NCBI GenBank assembly: GCA_029776255.1
Contig: JAKOTN010000026.1
Location: forward strand, 124,001 to 188,000
DNA from: Pseudomonadota bacterium
GTDB lineage: Bacteria > Pseudomonadota > Gammaproteobacteria > Burkholderiales > Rhodocyclaceae
Length of the DNA stretch: 64,000 nt
Reading direction: 5' to 3'
Positions 10,356 through 21,489 of the stretch are shown here, piece by piece. The number at the start of each line of letters is the position of its first letter. The first letter of the stretch is position 1. Under the pieces are notes generated by a model that worked only from the letters and a program-made list of their open reading frames with translations, did not search any database and was not told the DNA's origin. The position numbers and the translations under genes are program-made.

Positions 10356-11825
10356 TCAGACAAAACCGGTGGGGGCCTGCCGATGCCAGGGATTCGCGTG
10401 CTGGTAACGATGGGCGACATTCAGCAGACGCGCCTCGGTGAAATAATCGCCGATCAACTGCAAGCCGACCGGCAGGCCATCGGCAAATCCGCAGGGAATC
10501 GACATGCCAGGCAAGCCGGCGAGATTGACGGCGATGGTGTAAATATCCGACAGATACATCTGTACGGGATCGGACGCCTTCTCGCCAAGCCTGAACGCGG
10601 TGGTCGGACTGGTAGGGCCGAGAATCACGTCGCAGTGCCGGAAGGCCTCGGCGAAATCGCCGGCAATCAGACGGCGAATCCGCTGCGCTTGCAGGTAATA
10701 GGCGTCGTAATATCCGTGGGATAGCACGTAGGTACCGACCAGGATACGCCGCTTGACTTCGGCGCCGAATCCCTGCGCGCGGCTGCGGCCGTACATCTCG
10801 TTGAGATCCCGGTACTCCGGCGCGCGATAGCCATACCGCACACCGTCGAAACGCGCCAGATTCGAACTTGCCTCGGCCGACGCGATGACATAGTAAGCAG
10901 CGACCGACAGCTTCATGTTTGGCAGGTCGACGGCGACGGTGGTCGCGCCAAGTTCCCGGTAACCGGCAATCGCCGCGTCGATCAAACGCATGACTTCCGG
11001 ACGGCAACCCTCGCCAAAAAACTCTTTCGGCAAACCGATTCTCAGGCCGGCCAACGGCTTGGCGCCGGCCGGCGCCGCGATGTCGCGCGCGTAATCCTCG
11101 CCTGGGCGGTCGAGACTTGTCGAATCGCGCTCGTCGAATCCAGCCATGGCGTTGAGCAGCGCCGCGCAGTCGGTCGCCGAACGCGCCAGCGGCCCGGCCT
11201 GATCGAGCGAGGACGCAAAAGCGATCATTCCCCAACGCGACACCACGCCATAGGTCGGTTTCAAACCGGTGAGATTGCACAAGGCGGCTGGCTGGCGAAT
11301 CGATCCTCCGGTATCGGTTCCAGTAGCCGCCGGACAGAGACGCGCGGCAACCGCCGCCGCCGAGCCGCCCGACGAGCCGCCAGGAACGCAATCGAGACGC
11401 CAAGGATTCCTCACTGGACCATAAAAGGACGTTTCGTTCGACGACCCCATGGCGAACTCGTCCATATTGGTCTTGCCAAGCAATACCGCGCCGGCCTCGG
11501 CGAAACGGCGGATCACCGTCGCGTCGTAAGGACTGATGAAGTTGCTCAACATTTTCGAACCACAGGAGGTCAGCCAATCCTTGGCGCAGAAGATGTCTTT
11601 CTGAGCGATCGGGATACCGGTTAGCGGCCCACCCTCGCCCTTCGCCAGGCGCGCGTCGGCTTGACGCGCCTGTGCGAGACTACGTTCGGGATCGACGCTG
11701 ATATAGGCGTTAAGCTGCGGATCATGGCTGGCGATGCGGTCGAGATACAGCTGCGTCAGTTCAACGCTCGAGATTTCCTTGCTCGCCAGGGCGCGTGCGA
11801 GTTCATGCAGGCTGCGCTCAATCAT
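10356..11825 (-). CDS. gatA: Asp-tRNA(Asn)/Glu-tRNA(Gln) amidotransferase subunit A
   Basis: Start [25 protein letters not shown]; amidase signature [13 protein letters not shown]. Confidence 0.96.
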   Translation of the reverse strand: MIERSLHELARALASKEISSVELTQLYLDRIASHDPQLNAYISVDPERSLAQARQADARLAKGEGGPLTGIPIAQKDIFCAKDWLTSCGSKMLSNFISPYDATVIRRFAEAGAVLLGKTNMDEFAMGSSNETSFYGPVRNPWRLDCVPGGSSGGSAAAVAARLCPAATGTDTGGSIRQPAALCNLTGLKPTYGVVSRWGMIAFASSLDQAGPLARSATDCAALLNAMAGFDERDSTSLDRPGEDYARDIAAPAGAKPLAGLRIGLPKEFFGEGCRPEVMRLIDAAIAGYRELGATTVAVDLPNMKLSVAAYYVIASAEASSNLARFDGVRYGYRAPEYRDLNEMYGRSRAQGFGAEVKRRILVGTYVLSHGYYDAYYLQAQRIRRLIAGDFAEAFRHCDVILGPTSPTTAFRLGEKASDPVQMYLSDIYTIAVNLAGLPGMSIPCGFADGLPVGLQLIGDYFTEARLLNVAHRYQHANPWHRQAPTGFV

Positions 11826-12118
11826 TCGATGACCTTCGGCACCAGATAGAGACCCGCTTCGGTTTCCGGGGCGATAGCCTGAAATACGTCGCGCATGGCG
11901 AGCCGGCCGGACTCGAGCGGACAATCCTCGCGCAAGCGCTGTGCCAGATCCTGTGCGTGCGCCATCGGCTCGATGCCTTGCGTATCAACGGCCTGCATTT
12001 CTTCGATCAGCGAAAAAATTTCGTTCAGGCGATCAAGCGTGTGGCCTGCCTCGACGTCGCTGATTTCGATTCGAGCGAGATGAGCAACCCGACGGACCTG
12101 TTCTAGGGTAAGCGACAT
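11822..12118 (-). CDS. gatC: Asp-tRNA(Asn)/Glu-tRNA(Gln) amidotransferase subunit C
   Basis: [20 protein letters not shown]; overlaps gatA start by 4 nt. Confidence 0.95.
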   Translation of the reverse strand: MSLTLEQVRRVAHLARIEISDVEAGHTLDRLNEIFSLIEEMQAVDTQGIEPMAHAQDLAQRLREDCPLESGRLAMRDVFQAIAPETEAGLYLVPKVIE

Positions 12119-12135
12119 GGCTGGAAAATCACTAA

Positions 12136-13263
<1,128 letters not shown>

Positions 13264-13311
13264 AGCGTGGCGGTGTTTTTGCCGCGTCTCGTCAACTCGC
13301 CTGCCTGATCG

Positions 13312-14244
13312 ATGGACCATCAGCCGCCACCGTTTTTCAAACGCGGGCCGGCGCCATTGGCGCTGCTGTCGTTCTACGTTGCCTTGTCGCTGGCCTTGCT
13401 GATTGCCGACGCGCGTCTGCAAATGCTGGAAATGGTGCGACAGGCTTTATCGCTGTTCACCCATCCGCTACAAAACCTGGCCCATTTGCCGGCACGGCTG
13501 GCGGATAACGCCAGCGGCCATTTCGTCAGCGTTACCCGTTTGCAGGACGAAAACACCCAATTGAAACGCGCGCGCCTGGACAACGTCGCCACCTTGCTGC
13601 GCACGCAACAACTGGAAGTGGAAAACGCGCGTCTGCGAAAGCTGCTGGCGTTGAAAGAACGGCAACAGGCCAACGGCCAGACGGCGCAAATTCTCTATGC
13701 CGCCCGCGATCCGTACTCGCGACGCATCGTCATCGACAAGGGGCTGCAAGATCGCGTGCTGGCCGGCCAGCCGGTCATCGACGATGCCGGAATCGTTGGA
13801 CAAGTCACGCGCGTTTTCCCGTTCGTCGCCGAGGTCACCCTGATCACCGATAAGGAACAGACGGTTCCCGTCCAGATCGTGCGCACTGGCCAACGCTCGG
13901 TGATTTTCGGTCTTGGCAACGGCCAGCTGGAATTGCGTTTCTTGCCAGCCAATGTCGACGTCCAGGAGGGCGATGTGCTGGTCACCTCGGGGCTGGACGG
14001 CGTTTTTCTGCCAGGTTTCCCGGTCGCCAAAGTGGTGCGCGTCGAACGCGACACGTCCTACTCTTTTGCCCGGATTTTCTGCATGCCGCTGGCTGGCGTC
14101 GAAAATTTCAGCGAAGTGATGGTGCTGGACTCTCGCCCGGCGATCACCCTGCCGGAACAACTTGCCAAGGACGCGGCAGGTCGAGAACTCAAGCCATCGG
14201 CGCGCCCCGGCCATGGCAAGAAAAAGCGCTTAAAAAAGGAGTGA
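13312..14244 (+). CDS. mreC: Rod shape-determining protein MreC
   Basis: 310 aa; gene order and typical MreC N-terminus (MDHQPPPFFKRGPAPLALLSFYVALSLALL). Confidence 0.94.
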   Translation: MDHQPPPFFKRGPAPLALLSFYVALSLALLIADARLQMLEMVRQALSLFTHPLQNLAHLPARLADNASGHFVSVTRLQDENTQLKRARLDNVATLLRTQQLEVENARLRKLLALKERQQANGQTAQILYAARDPYSRRIVIDKGLQDRVLAGQPVIDDAGIVGQVTRVFPFVAEVTLITDKEQTVPVQIVRTGQRSVIFGLGNGQLELRFLPANVDVQEGDVLVTSGLDGVFLPGFPVAKVVRVERDTSYSFARIFCMPLAGVENFSEVMVLDSRPAITLPEQLAKDAAGRELKPSARPGHGKKKRLKKE

Positions 14245-14774
14245 CGCCCATGCAGACCAGTTACTCCTCGTCGCGGATTCTCCTGCCGGTACGCCCATGG
14301 TTCATCGGCTTCAGCCTGTTGGCGGCGCTGCTGCTGAACCTCCTGCCGACCTCGGTCTGGCTCGGTGTTCCCGATTGGCTCTCTCTGGTGCTGGTGTTCT
14401 GGAGCATTCGGGAACCGCGGCGCGTCGGCATGGGAATCGCCTTCCTGCTGGGCCTGGCGATGGACGTGGCCGATGCCAGCCTGCTGGGACAACATGCGCT
14501 CGCCTATGTACTGGCGACCTATGGCGCTTCGTCGTTGTCGCGACGCATCCTGTGGTTTCCCTTGGGACAACAGGCCCTGCAAATCTTCCCGCTTCTCCTG
14601 CTGGTGCAGGTGGTGCAATTCGGGATGCGGATGTTGATGATCGGCGGCGATTTTCCTGGCTTGGCCTACTTTCTCGGCCCGTGCATCGCGACCCTGTCAT
14701 GGCCCTTGCTCACCGTCCTCCTCCTGCTGCCGCAACATCAGCCGGTTGACCACGATGCCAATCGGCCGCTTTAA
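14241..14774 (+). CDS. mreD: Rod shape-determining protein MreD
   Basis: 177 aa multi-TM protein between mreC and mrdA. Confidence 0.92.
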   Translation: MTPMQTSYSSSRILLPVRPWFIGFSLLAALLLNLLPTSVWLGVPDWLSLVLVFWSIREPRRVGMGIAFLLGLAMDVADASLLGQHALAYVLATYGASSLSRRILWFPLGQQALQIFPLLLLVQVVQFGMRMLMIGGDFPGLAYFLGPCIATLSWPLLTVLLLLPQHQPVDHDANRPL

Positions 14775-14855
14775 CCGTGAACAGCGTCGTATTTTCCGAC
14801 ATCCGCCCGTTTTTGAGCCGCGAATCGCGGGTTCGCGGCCACTGAGCAATTTGCC

Positions 14856-16751
14856 GTGTACGCCCGCTTGTCGCCATTGAACGCTCACGATCGCGAACTG
14901 AGTCGCTTTCGCTTTCGCATTGCCTTCGCGGCGGTGATCGTGGTGTTGGCTTTTCTTGTCCTGCTGGCGCGTTTCTTCGACTTGCAAGTGCTGCGGCACG
15001 AGTACTACAGCACGCGCGCCGAGGACAACCGCATCTCGCTGGTGCCGATCATTCCGAACCGCGGCATCATCGTCGACCGCAATGGCACGGTGATGGCGCG
15101 CAACTACTCGGCGTTTACCCTGGAGATCACCCCCGCCAAGGTCGACGACCTTGAGGCGATGATCGAGGGGCTGGGCAAAGTGGTCGACATCCAGCCCAAG
15201 GATCGCAAACGATTTCGTAAATTGCTGGAAGAAAGCAAGACTTTCGAAAGTCTGCCGATTCGCACACGCTTGACCGAGGAGGAAGTCGCCCGCTTTGCGG
15301 CCAATCGCTACCGCTTTCCCGGCGTCGAAGTCAAAGCGCGCCTCTTCCGCCAATATCCGCTGGGCGCCGTGGCCTCGCACGCATTGGGATACATCAGTCG
15401 CATCAACAAACGCGACATGGAGATGATCGAGGAAAACGAACAGGAAACGAACTACAAGGGGACCGACCATATCGGGAAAACCGGCATCGAACAGAAATAC
15501 GAGTTCGCGCTGCATGGCGAAACCGGCTACGAACAGGTCGAGATCGACGCCGGCGGTCGGGCGATCCGCCGCCTGTCGCGTAGCGCGCCGGTACAGGGAA
15601 AAGATCTCACCCTGACCCTGGACACCAAACTACAGGACATCGCCGAAAAGGTGTTCGGCGACCGCCGGGGCGCGCTGGTCGCCATCGAACCCTCAACCGG
15701 CGGCATTCTCGCGCTGGTTTCCAATCCCACCTTCGATCCGAATCTGTTCGTCGACGGCATCCGCAGCGACGATTGGGATCTGCTCAACAACTCGCCCGAA
15801 AAACCGCTGCTGAACCGGGCGCTGAACGGTGCCTACCCGCCGGGATCGACCTTTAAACCGTTCATGGCCCTGGCGGCGCTCGAAACCGGCAAACGCACGC
15901 CGGGACAGGCCATTTCCGACCCCGGCTTTTTCAACTTTGGCGGTCATCAGTTCCGTGACGACAAAAAAGGCGGCCACGGCAGCGTCGACATGTACAAATC
16001 GATTGTTCATTCGTGCGACACCTACTATTACATGCTCGCCAATGACATGGGAATCGACGCCATCGCTCGATTCATGGGGCAACTGGGATTCGGGCAAAAA
16101 ACCGGCGTCGATATCGAAGGCGAATCGGAGGGCGTTCTGCCGTCGCCGGAATGGAAGATGCGCCGCTTCAAGCGTCCGGAGCAGCAGAAATGGTTCGCCG
16201 GCGAAACCATTTCCATTGGCATCGGCCAAGGGTACAACGCCTACACGCCGATACAACTGGCGCAAGCAATGGCCACGGTGGCCAACAACGGCGTGATGTT
16301 TCGCCCACACCTCGTCAAATACATCACCGACAGCCGCACCGGCGAAAAAACAATGATCGAGCCGGAGCCGCTGCGCCTGCTGCACTGGAAGCAACAGAAT
16401 ATCGACGTGATCAAACGGGCAATGATCGGCGTCAACACCAGCGGCACCGCCGCCAAGGCTTTCGCCGGCGCCGGGTATGTCTCCGGCGGGAAAACCGGCA
16501 CCGCGCAGGTTTTCAGCCTCAAGGGCGGCGACTACAAAGCCACGCGCCTGAAAAAGGAATTGCGCGACCACGCCCTGTTCGTCGCCTTCGCGCCGGCGGA
16601 CAAACCGACGATCGCGCTGGCCGTTCTGGTCGAAAACGGCGGTTTCGGCGCGCAATCGGCGGCACCGATCGCGCGCATGGTTTTCGACTACTATCTGCTT
16701 GGCAAATTGCCCAAGGGAGTCGCTCAGGAAGACGATACCGAGGATGACTGA
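14856..16751 (+). CDS. mrdA: Penicillin-binding protein 2
   Basis: GAYPPGSTFKPFMALAALE (SxxK), SGGKTGTAQVF (KTG). Confidence 0.96.
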   Translation: MYARLSPLNAHDRELSRFRFRIAFAAVIVVLAFLVLLARFFDLQVLRHEYYSTRAEDNRISLVPIIPNRGIIVDRNGTVMARNYSAFTLEITPAKVDDLEAMIEGLGKVVDIQPKDRKRFRKLLEESKTFESLPIRTRLTEEEVARFAANRYRFPGVEVKARLFRQYPLGAVASHALGYISRINKRDMEMIEENEQETNYKGTDHIGKTGIEQKYEFALHGETGYEQVEIDAGGRAIRRLSRSAPVQGKDLTLTLDTKLQDIAEKVFGDRRGALVAIEPSTGGILALVSNPTFDPNLFVDGIRSDDWDLLNNSPEKPLLNRALNGAYPPGSTFKPFMALAALETGKRTPGQAISDPGFFNFGGHQFRDDKKGGHGSVDMYKSIVHSCDTYYYMLANDMGIDAIARFMGQLGFGQKTGVDIEGESEGVLPSPEWKMRRFKRPEQQKWFAGETISIGIGQGYNAYTPIQLAQAMATVANNGVMFRPHLVKYITDSRTGEKTMIEPEPLRLLHWKQQNIDVIKRAMIGVNTSGTAAKAFAGAGYVSGGKTGTAQVFSLKGGDYKATRLKKELRDHALFVAFAPADKPTIALAVLVENGGFGAQSAAPIARMVFDYYLLGKLPKGVAQEDDTEDD

Positions 16752-16754
16752 CTG

Positions 16755-17861
16755 ATGCTGCAAGACTTCATGCGTCGTCTGCGCTGGCGACTGGTCGCGC
16801 ATATCGACTTGCCGTTGCTGCTGATCGTGCTGGCGATCATGGCCACCGGCCTGGCCACGGTCTATAGCGCCACCTACGACACCAACAACCGGCTGCTGGC
16901 GCAGAGCATGAACATGCTGATCGGCCTGGGCACGATGTGGACGGTGGCGCAGTTGCCACCACAGAAACTGATGCGCTTCGGATTGCCACTCTACGTTGTC
17001 GGGGTGATCCTGCTGCTGCTGGTCTTCGCTTTCGGGATACGGGTCAAGGGCGCCACGCGCTGGCTGTCGCTCGGTTTTACCCGTATCCAGCCCTCGGAGC
17101 TATTAAAAATCGCCGCGCCGCTGATGCTGGCCTGGTATTTCCACCAGCATGAGGCGCTGCTCAAATTCCGCCATTACGTCATCGCCTGCCTGCTACTGCT
17201 GCTGCCTTTCGCGCTGATCGCCAAACAACCGGATCTTGGCACGGCGATCCTGGTCGGTGCCGCCGGTTTTTACGTCATCTTCTTTGCCGGCCTGCCATGG
17301 CAAGTGATCGTCGGTCTCGCCACGGCAGGCGGCGTCGCGGCGCCCTTTGTCTGGACCATGCTGCACGACTACCAGCGCAAGCGTATCCTGACCTTGATCG
17401 ACCCGACCAGCGACCCCCTCGGCGCCGGTTATCACATCATTCAGTCGACGATCGCCATGGGCTCCGGTGGCAGTTTCGGCAAGGGCTGGTTGGACGGTAC
17501 GCAAACCCACCTCGAATTCATTCCGGAACGGCACACCGACTTCATCTTCGCCGTTTTTTCGGAGGAACAGGGCCTGCTCGGCAACGCCTTCCTGGTGTGC
17601 CTCTATTTTTTGCTGATCGGGCGCGGGCTGATGATTGCCGCCAACGCGTCAACGCTTTTCGCGCGCTTGATGGCCGGTTCGATCACCCTCAGCCTGTTTA
17701 CCTACGTATTCGTCAATATGGGAATGGTCAGCGGCATCCTGCCGGTGGTCGGCGTGCCCTTGCCCTTCGTCAGCTACGGCGGCACGGCATTGGTCACGCT
17801 ATCGATCGGCATCGGCATCCTGATGAGCATCCAGACCCACCGCATGTTGGTCCGCAAATGA
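16755..17861 (+). CDS. rodA: Rod shape-determining protein RodA
   Basis: SEDS family; FSEEQGLLG and VGVPLPFVSYGGTALVT motifs. Confidence 0.96.
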   Translation: MLQDFMRRLRWRLVAHIDLPLLLIVLAIMATGLATVYSATYDTNNRLLAQSMNMLIGLGTMWTVAQLPPQKLMRFGLPLYVVGVILLLLVFAFGIRVKGATRWLSLGFTRIQPSELLKIAAPLMLAWYFHQHEALLKFRHYVIACLLLLLPFALIAKQPDLGTAILVGAAGFYVIFFAGLPWQVIVGLATAGGVAAPFVWTMLHDYQRKRILTLIDPTSDPLGAGYHIIQSTIAMGSGGSFGKGWLDGTQTHLEFIPERHTDFIFAVFSEEQGLLGNAFLVCLYFLLIGRGLMIAANASTLFARLMAGSITLSLFTYVFVNMGMVSGILPVVGVPLPFVSYGGTALVTLSIGIGILMSIQTHRMLVRK

Positions 17862-18877
17862 AACACCTCGATACCATACCGCTGTTCCACTTGCTACTGT
17901 TGCCACTCGTACTCACGGCCTGCGGAGAGCAACCGGCACGGCCGGTGGAGGGACCGCGAACGGCAGAACAGGGCAAACCCACCGTCAAAATGGTCAAGAG
18001 AGCGAACGTGGTGCAAAAACGCGGTGGCGCGTACTACAAGGACGACGGACCGGGGGACGAGGTGCCCGAGAACCTCGACGACATTCCAGACGCGCAACCG
18101 CGGCTTGAACCCCTGCATCGGTTCGCCAATCGGCCCTACGTGGTGCTCGGAAAGGCTTACGAACCGCATACCAGCCTCAAGCCATACCAGGAACGTGGCG
18201 TGGCAAGCTGGTATGGCAAGAAATTCCACGGCCAGAAAACCTCCATCGGCGAAACCTACGACATGTTCGCGATGACCGCCGCCCACCCGACGCTGGCCAT
18301 TCCCTCCTACGCTCGGGTAACCAATGTCGGCAATGGCCGGTCGGTCGTCGTGCGCGTGACCGATCGCGGCCCTTTCCACGCCGACCGCGTCATCGACCTG
18401 TCCTACGCGGCCGCCCACCGGCTAGGGTACGTCGATAACGGCAGCACGCTGGTTCAGGTCGAATCGATTGTTCCTGACGGCGTGACCACGGCCAGCTACG
18501 CGCAGGTGATGCCGCCACCGCGCCCGGCAAGTCTCCCGCCCGCCAAGGCCGAGCGCGACGAAAGCCCGAAGCCGGCGACGATCAAACCGGCGCCGGAGCG
18601 GCCGCTCCCGCCGGAAAGCGTCCAAGCCGCGGCGCCGAGCGGCGCGCGCGGCCTGTTCCTCCAACTCGGAGCGTTCGCCAGCGTCGACAACGCCGAAAGC
18701 CTGCGCTCGCACCTGACCCGGGAACTGGACTGGCTCAACGAGGGCATTCAGGTCACCGCCGGTGGCGGCATGCACCGCGTGCATCTCGGCCCGTACGGTA
18801 ATCGCGCCGACGCCGAAAGGGTCGCCGAGCGGATTCGTCTGGCGCTGGGTTACAAGCCGACCTTCGTGACGCGTTGA
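17858..18877 (+). CDS. rlpA: Septal ring lytic transglycosylase RlpA (lipoprotein, SPOR domain)
   Basis: Lipobox LVLTAC; GVASWYGKKFHGQKTSIGETYDMFAMTAAHPTLAIPSYARVTN; C-terminal SPOR-like domain; true start at 17858 overlaps rodA stop. Confidence 0.93.
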   Translation: MKHLDTIPLFHLLLLPLVLTACGEQPARPVEGPRTAEQGKPTVKMVKRANVVQKRGGAYYKDDGPGDEVPENLDDIPDAQPRLEPLHRFANRPYVVLGKAYEPHTSLKPYQERGVASWYGKKFHGQKTSIGETYDMFAMTAAHPTLAIPSYARVTNVGNGRSVVVRVTDRGPFHADRVIDLSYAAAHRLGYVDNGSTLVQVESIVPDGVTTASYAQVMPPPRPASLPPAKAERDESPKPATIKPAPERPLPPESVQAAAPSGARGLFLQLGAFASVDNAESLRSHLTRELDWLNEGIQVTAGGGMHRVHLGPYGNRADAERVAERIRLALGYKPTFVTR

Positions 18878-18928
18878 TTTGACCGCGCCGGGTGGTCCGC
18901 GAAGATCCGGGCCACCCAGCACGCGCCG

Positions 18929-19384
18929 CTAGGCGCCGGCGATGGCGGTTCCCTTCGGCCATAACACCATCTGCGTGCAGCGGAACAGCGCCAGCCGCCG
19001 GCCACCGTCCTCGCCGCTGACTTCGGCGTCCCAGACCTGCGTGGTGCGACCGCTGTGCACCGCCGTTGCCGTACACAGCAGAACGCCTTCGGTCAAGGTG
19101 CCGAGAAAATTGGTCTTCAACTCGACGGTGGTGAAGCCTTCCGCTCCGTCCGGCAAATGAGCGATCGTCGCGTAACCGGCGCTGGTATCGGCAAGCGCGA
19201 CGAGGGCGGCGGCATGCAGGAAACCGTTCGGTGCCAGCATTTCCGGGCGAATCGGCAAACGGGCGCGGAGCCTGCCGGCCTCCACGCCGACGACCTCGAT
19301 GCCGAACCAGCCGGGCAAATAACCGGCGGCGCGGGCATTCAGCGCATCGACGCCGACCTCCGGGCGCAAACGATGGCGGCTCAC
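18929..19384 (-). CDS. PaaI-family hotdog thioesterase
   Basis: GFLHAAALVALADTSAGYATI...FTTVELKTNFLGT. Confidence 0.85.
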   Translation of the reverse strand: MSRHRLRPEVGVDALNARAAGYLPGWFGIEVVGVEAGRLRARLPIRPEMLAPNGFLHAAALVALADTSAGYATIAHLPDGAEGFTTVELKTNFLGTLTEGVLLCTATAVHSGRTTQVWDAEVSGEDGGRRLALFRCTQMVLWPKGTAIAGA

Positions 19385-19387
19385 CCG

Positions 19388-20536
19388 TCAATCCCCGGCC
19401 ACGGCGCGGCCGATCACCAGGCGCTGGATATCGTTGGCGCCTTCATAAATCTGGCAGACACGCACGTCGCGATAGATGCGTTCAACCGGAAAATCGCTGA
19501 CGTAGCCATAGCCGCCGAGAATCTGAATGGCGTCGGAGCAGACTTTCTCGGCCACTTCGGAAGCGAACATCTTGGCCATCGACGCCTCTTTCAGGCACGG
19601 TTTGCCGGCATCCTTGAACGTGGCGGCCCGCCAGACCAGCAAGCGGGCGGCATCGATCTGGGTCGCCATGTCGGCGAGGCGGAAACTCACCGCCTGATGC
19701 TCGATGATCGGCTTGCCGAAGGTTTGCCGGTCCTTGGCGTATCGCACCGCGCACTCGAAGGCGGCGCGCGCCATGCCCACCGATTGCGCGGCGATGCCGA
19801 TGCGCCCGGCCTCGAGGTTGGACAACGCGATACGGTAGCCGTCGCCTTCCTTGCCGAGCAGACAGGAAGCGGGTATCCGACAGTCCTCGAAAAGAATTTG
19901 CGCGGTATCGGAGGCGTGCTGCCCCATTTTCTCCTCGAGGCGGGCGACAACATAACCCGGCGTATCGGTCGGCACCAGGAAACAGGAAATCCCTTTCTTG
20001 CCGGCGGCCTTGTCGGTGACGGCGAAAACGATCGCCACCTGTGCGTATTTGCCGGTGGTGATGAACTGCTTGACACCGTTGAGAACGAAGTAATCGCCGT
20101 CGCTGCCCTTGACACGGTCGGCACGGGTGGTGATCGCCGCCGCATCGGAGCCGGTATGCGGCTCGGTCAGGCAGAAGCAGCCCAGCATTTCGCCACGTGC
20201 CAGCGGTTTCAGCCAGGTTTCCTTCTGCGCGTCGCTACCGTATTTCATGGTGATGCCGCAGGCCAGCGAGTTCTGGACACTGACGATGGTCGACGTCGCG
20301 CCGTCGCCAGCGGCAATTTCTTCGAGCACCAGCACCAGCGACATATAGTCCATGCCGGCGCCGCCCCACTGCTCGGGAACGACCATGCCCAGCGCCCCCA
20401 GGTCGCCGAGTTCGCGCAGTGCCTCGGCCGGAAACGTGTGCTGCCGATCCCACTCGCCGGCGAAAGGGGCGAGACGCTCCTGGGCGAACTCGCGCAGCGA
20501 ATCGCGGATCATTTCCTGTTCCTGAGTCAAGATCAT
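19388..20536 (-). CDS. Acyl-CoA dehydrogenase
   Basis: MILTQEQEMIRDSLREFAQERLAPFAGEWDRQ...CFCLTEPHTGSDAAAITTRA...LGGYGYVSDFPVERIYRDVRVCQIYEGANDIQRLVIGR. Confidence 0.93.
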   Translation of the reverse strand: MILTQEQEMIRDSLREFAQERLAPFAGEWDRQHTFPAEALRELGDLGALGMVVPEQWGGAGMDYMSLVLVLEEIAAGDGATSTIVSVQNSLACGITMKYGSDAQKETWLKPLARGEMLGCFCLTEPHTGSDAAAITTRADRVKGSDGDYFVLNGVKQFITTGKYAQVAIVFAVTDKAAGKKGISCFLVPTDTPGYVVARLEEKMGQHASDTAQILFEDCRIPASCLLGKEGDGYRIALSNLEAGRIGIAAQSVGMARAAFECAVRYAKDRQTFGKPIIEHQAVSFRLADMATQIDAARLLVWRAATFKDAGKPCLKEASMAKMFASEVAEKVCSDAIQILGGYGYVSDFPVERIYRDVRVCQIYEGANDIQRLVIGRAVAGD

Positions 20537-21471
20537 GCCGTTTTCTCCTTGCTGTTGAGGCCGGTCGCGAGACGCGCACCGGCGTGATTGGTGAGGATGA
20601 CGCCGGCGATCACCAGCGCGCCGCCGGCAAGCACCGCGACGTCGAGTCGCTCGTCGAGCAAAAGCGCGCCGAGCAACACGGCGCTGACCGGCACCACGTT
20701 GATGAACGCGCCGGCTCGCGTCGCGCCGATGCGCCGCACCGCCTCGGCGTACCAGGTAAAGCCGATGGCGGTGCCGAAGATACCGAGAAAGACGATGGCG
20801 CTCGTGCCTTGCCAAGTCAGCGCCGACAGCGAGAACAGCGAACCGTGCGCCAGCGCGGCGACGGTCAGCATCAACCAGCCGGTCACACTGGCGCCGAAAG
20901 TCATCGCCAGTGGCGACAGCGACCGGGTAGCGCGTCGGCCGACGAAAGTATAAACCGCCCACAGTAGACTGCAGCCGACGATCAGCCATTCACCGATGCC
21001 GACCCGGCCGTCGATCAACAAGGCAGGCTGACCGTTGGTCACCACCAACAGGCAGCCAAACATCGCCAGGGCGATGCCGACGCCTTTCAAGGTGGACATC
21101 GCGGCGCCGAAGAACAGCCAGTCACTGGCGGCGATCACCGCTGGCGTCAGCGCCACCACCAGCGCACCGCGACCCGCCTCGATGAGTTGCATGCCATACA
21201 GGAAACAAATGTTGTAGAGAAAAATGCCGCTGGCGCCCAGTGCCGCGAGGGTCCGCCACTGCCCGAACGACCAGCGCGGCCAACCTTCTCGAGCCACGAG
21301 AATCCCGCCGAGCGCCAGCGCGGCGAGCAGGAAGCGCCAGCTCGCCACCGCCAGCGGCGACGCCTCGCCGACGGCAACGCGCCCGGCGATCCACGTCGCT
21401 CCCCAGATCAGCGCCGTGGCAACCAGTTTGAGGTAAGTCGCCGGCAACGCCGTGGCGCGTTCAGGCGGCAT
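20533..21471 (-). CDS. EamA/DMT family transporter
   Basis: 312 aa, ten hydrophobic segments; WGATWIAGRVAVGE. Confidence 0.9.
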   Translation of the reverse strand: MPPERATALPATYLKLVATALIWGATWIAGRVAVGEASPLAVASWRFLLAALALGGILVAREGWPRWSFGQWRTLAALGASGIFLYNICFLYGMQLIEAGRGALVVALTPAVIAASDWLFFGAAMSTLKGVGIALAMFGCLLVVTNGQPALLIDGRVGIGEWLIVGCSLLWAVYTFVGRRATRSLSPLAMTFGASVTGWLMLTVAALAHGSLFSLSALTWQGTSAIVFLGIFGTAIGFTWYAEAVRRIGATRAGAFINVVPVSAVLLGALLLDERLDVAVLAGGALVIAGVILTNHAGARLATGLNSKEKTA

Positions 21472-21489
21472 GCGTTTCGGCGGTGGCCA

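Noticed and set aside
14818-14838. CCGCGAA/TTCGCGG inverted repeat between mreD and mrdA
   Set aside because: Short stem without flanking signals; expected by chance in GC-rich DNA
18889-18919. GGGTGGTCC...GGGCCACCC inverted repeat between convergent rlpA and thioesterase genes
   Set aside because: Could be a bidirectional transcription end structure, but it lacks a U tract and contains a G-T wobble; not enough to call a terminator
19055-20587. 510-aa plus-strand ORF
   Set aside because: Antisense to the thioesterase and acyl-CoA dehydrogenase genes; shadow ORF
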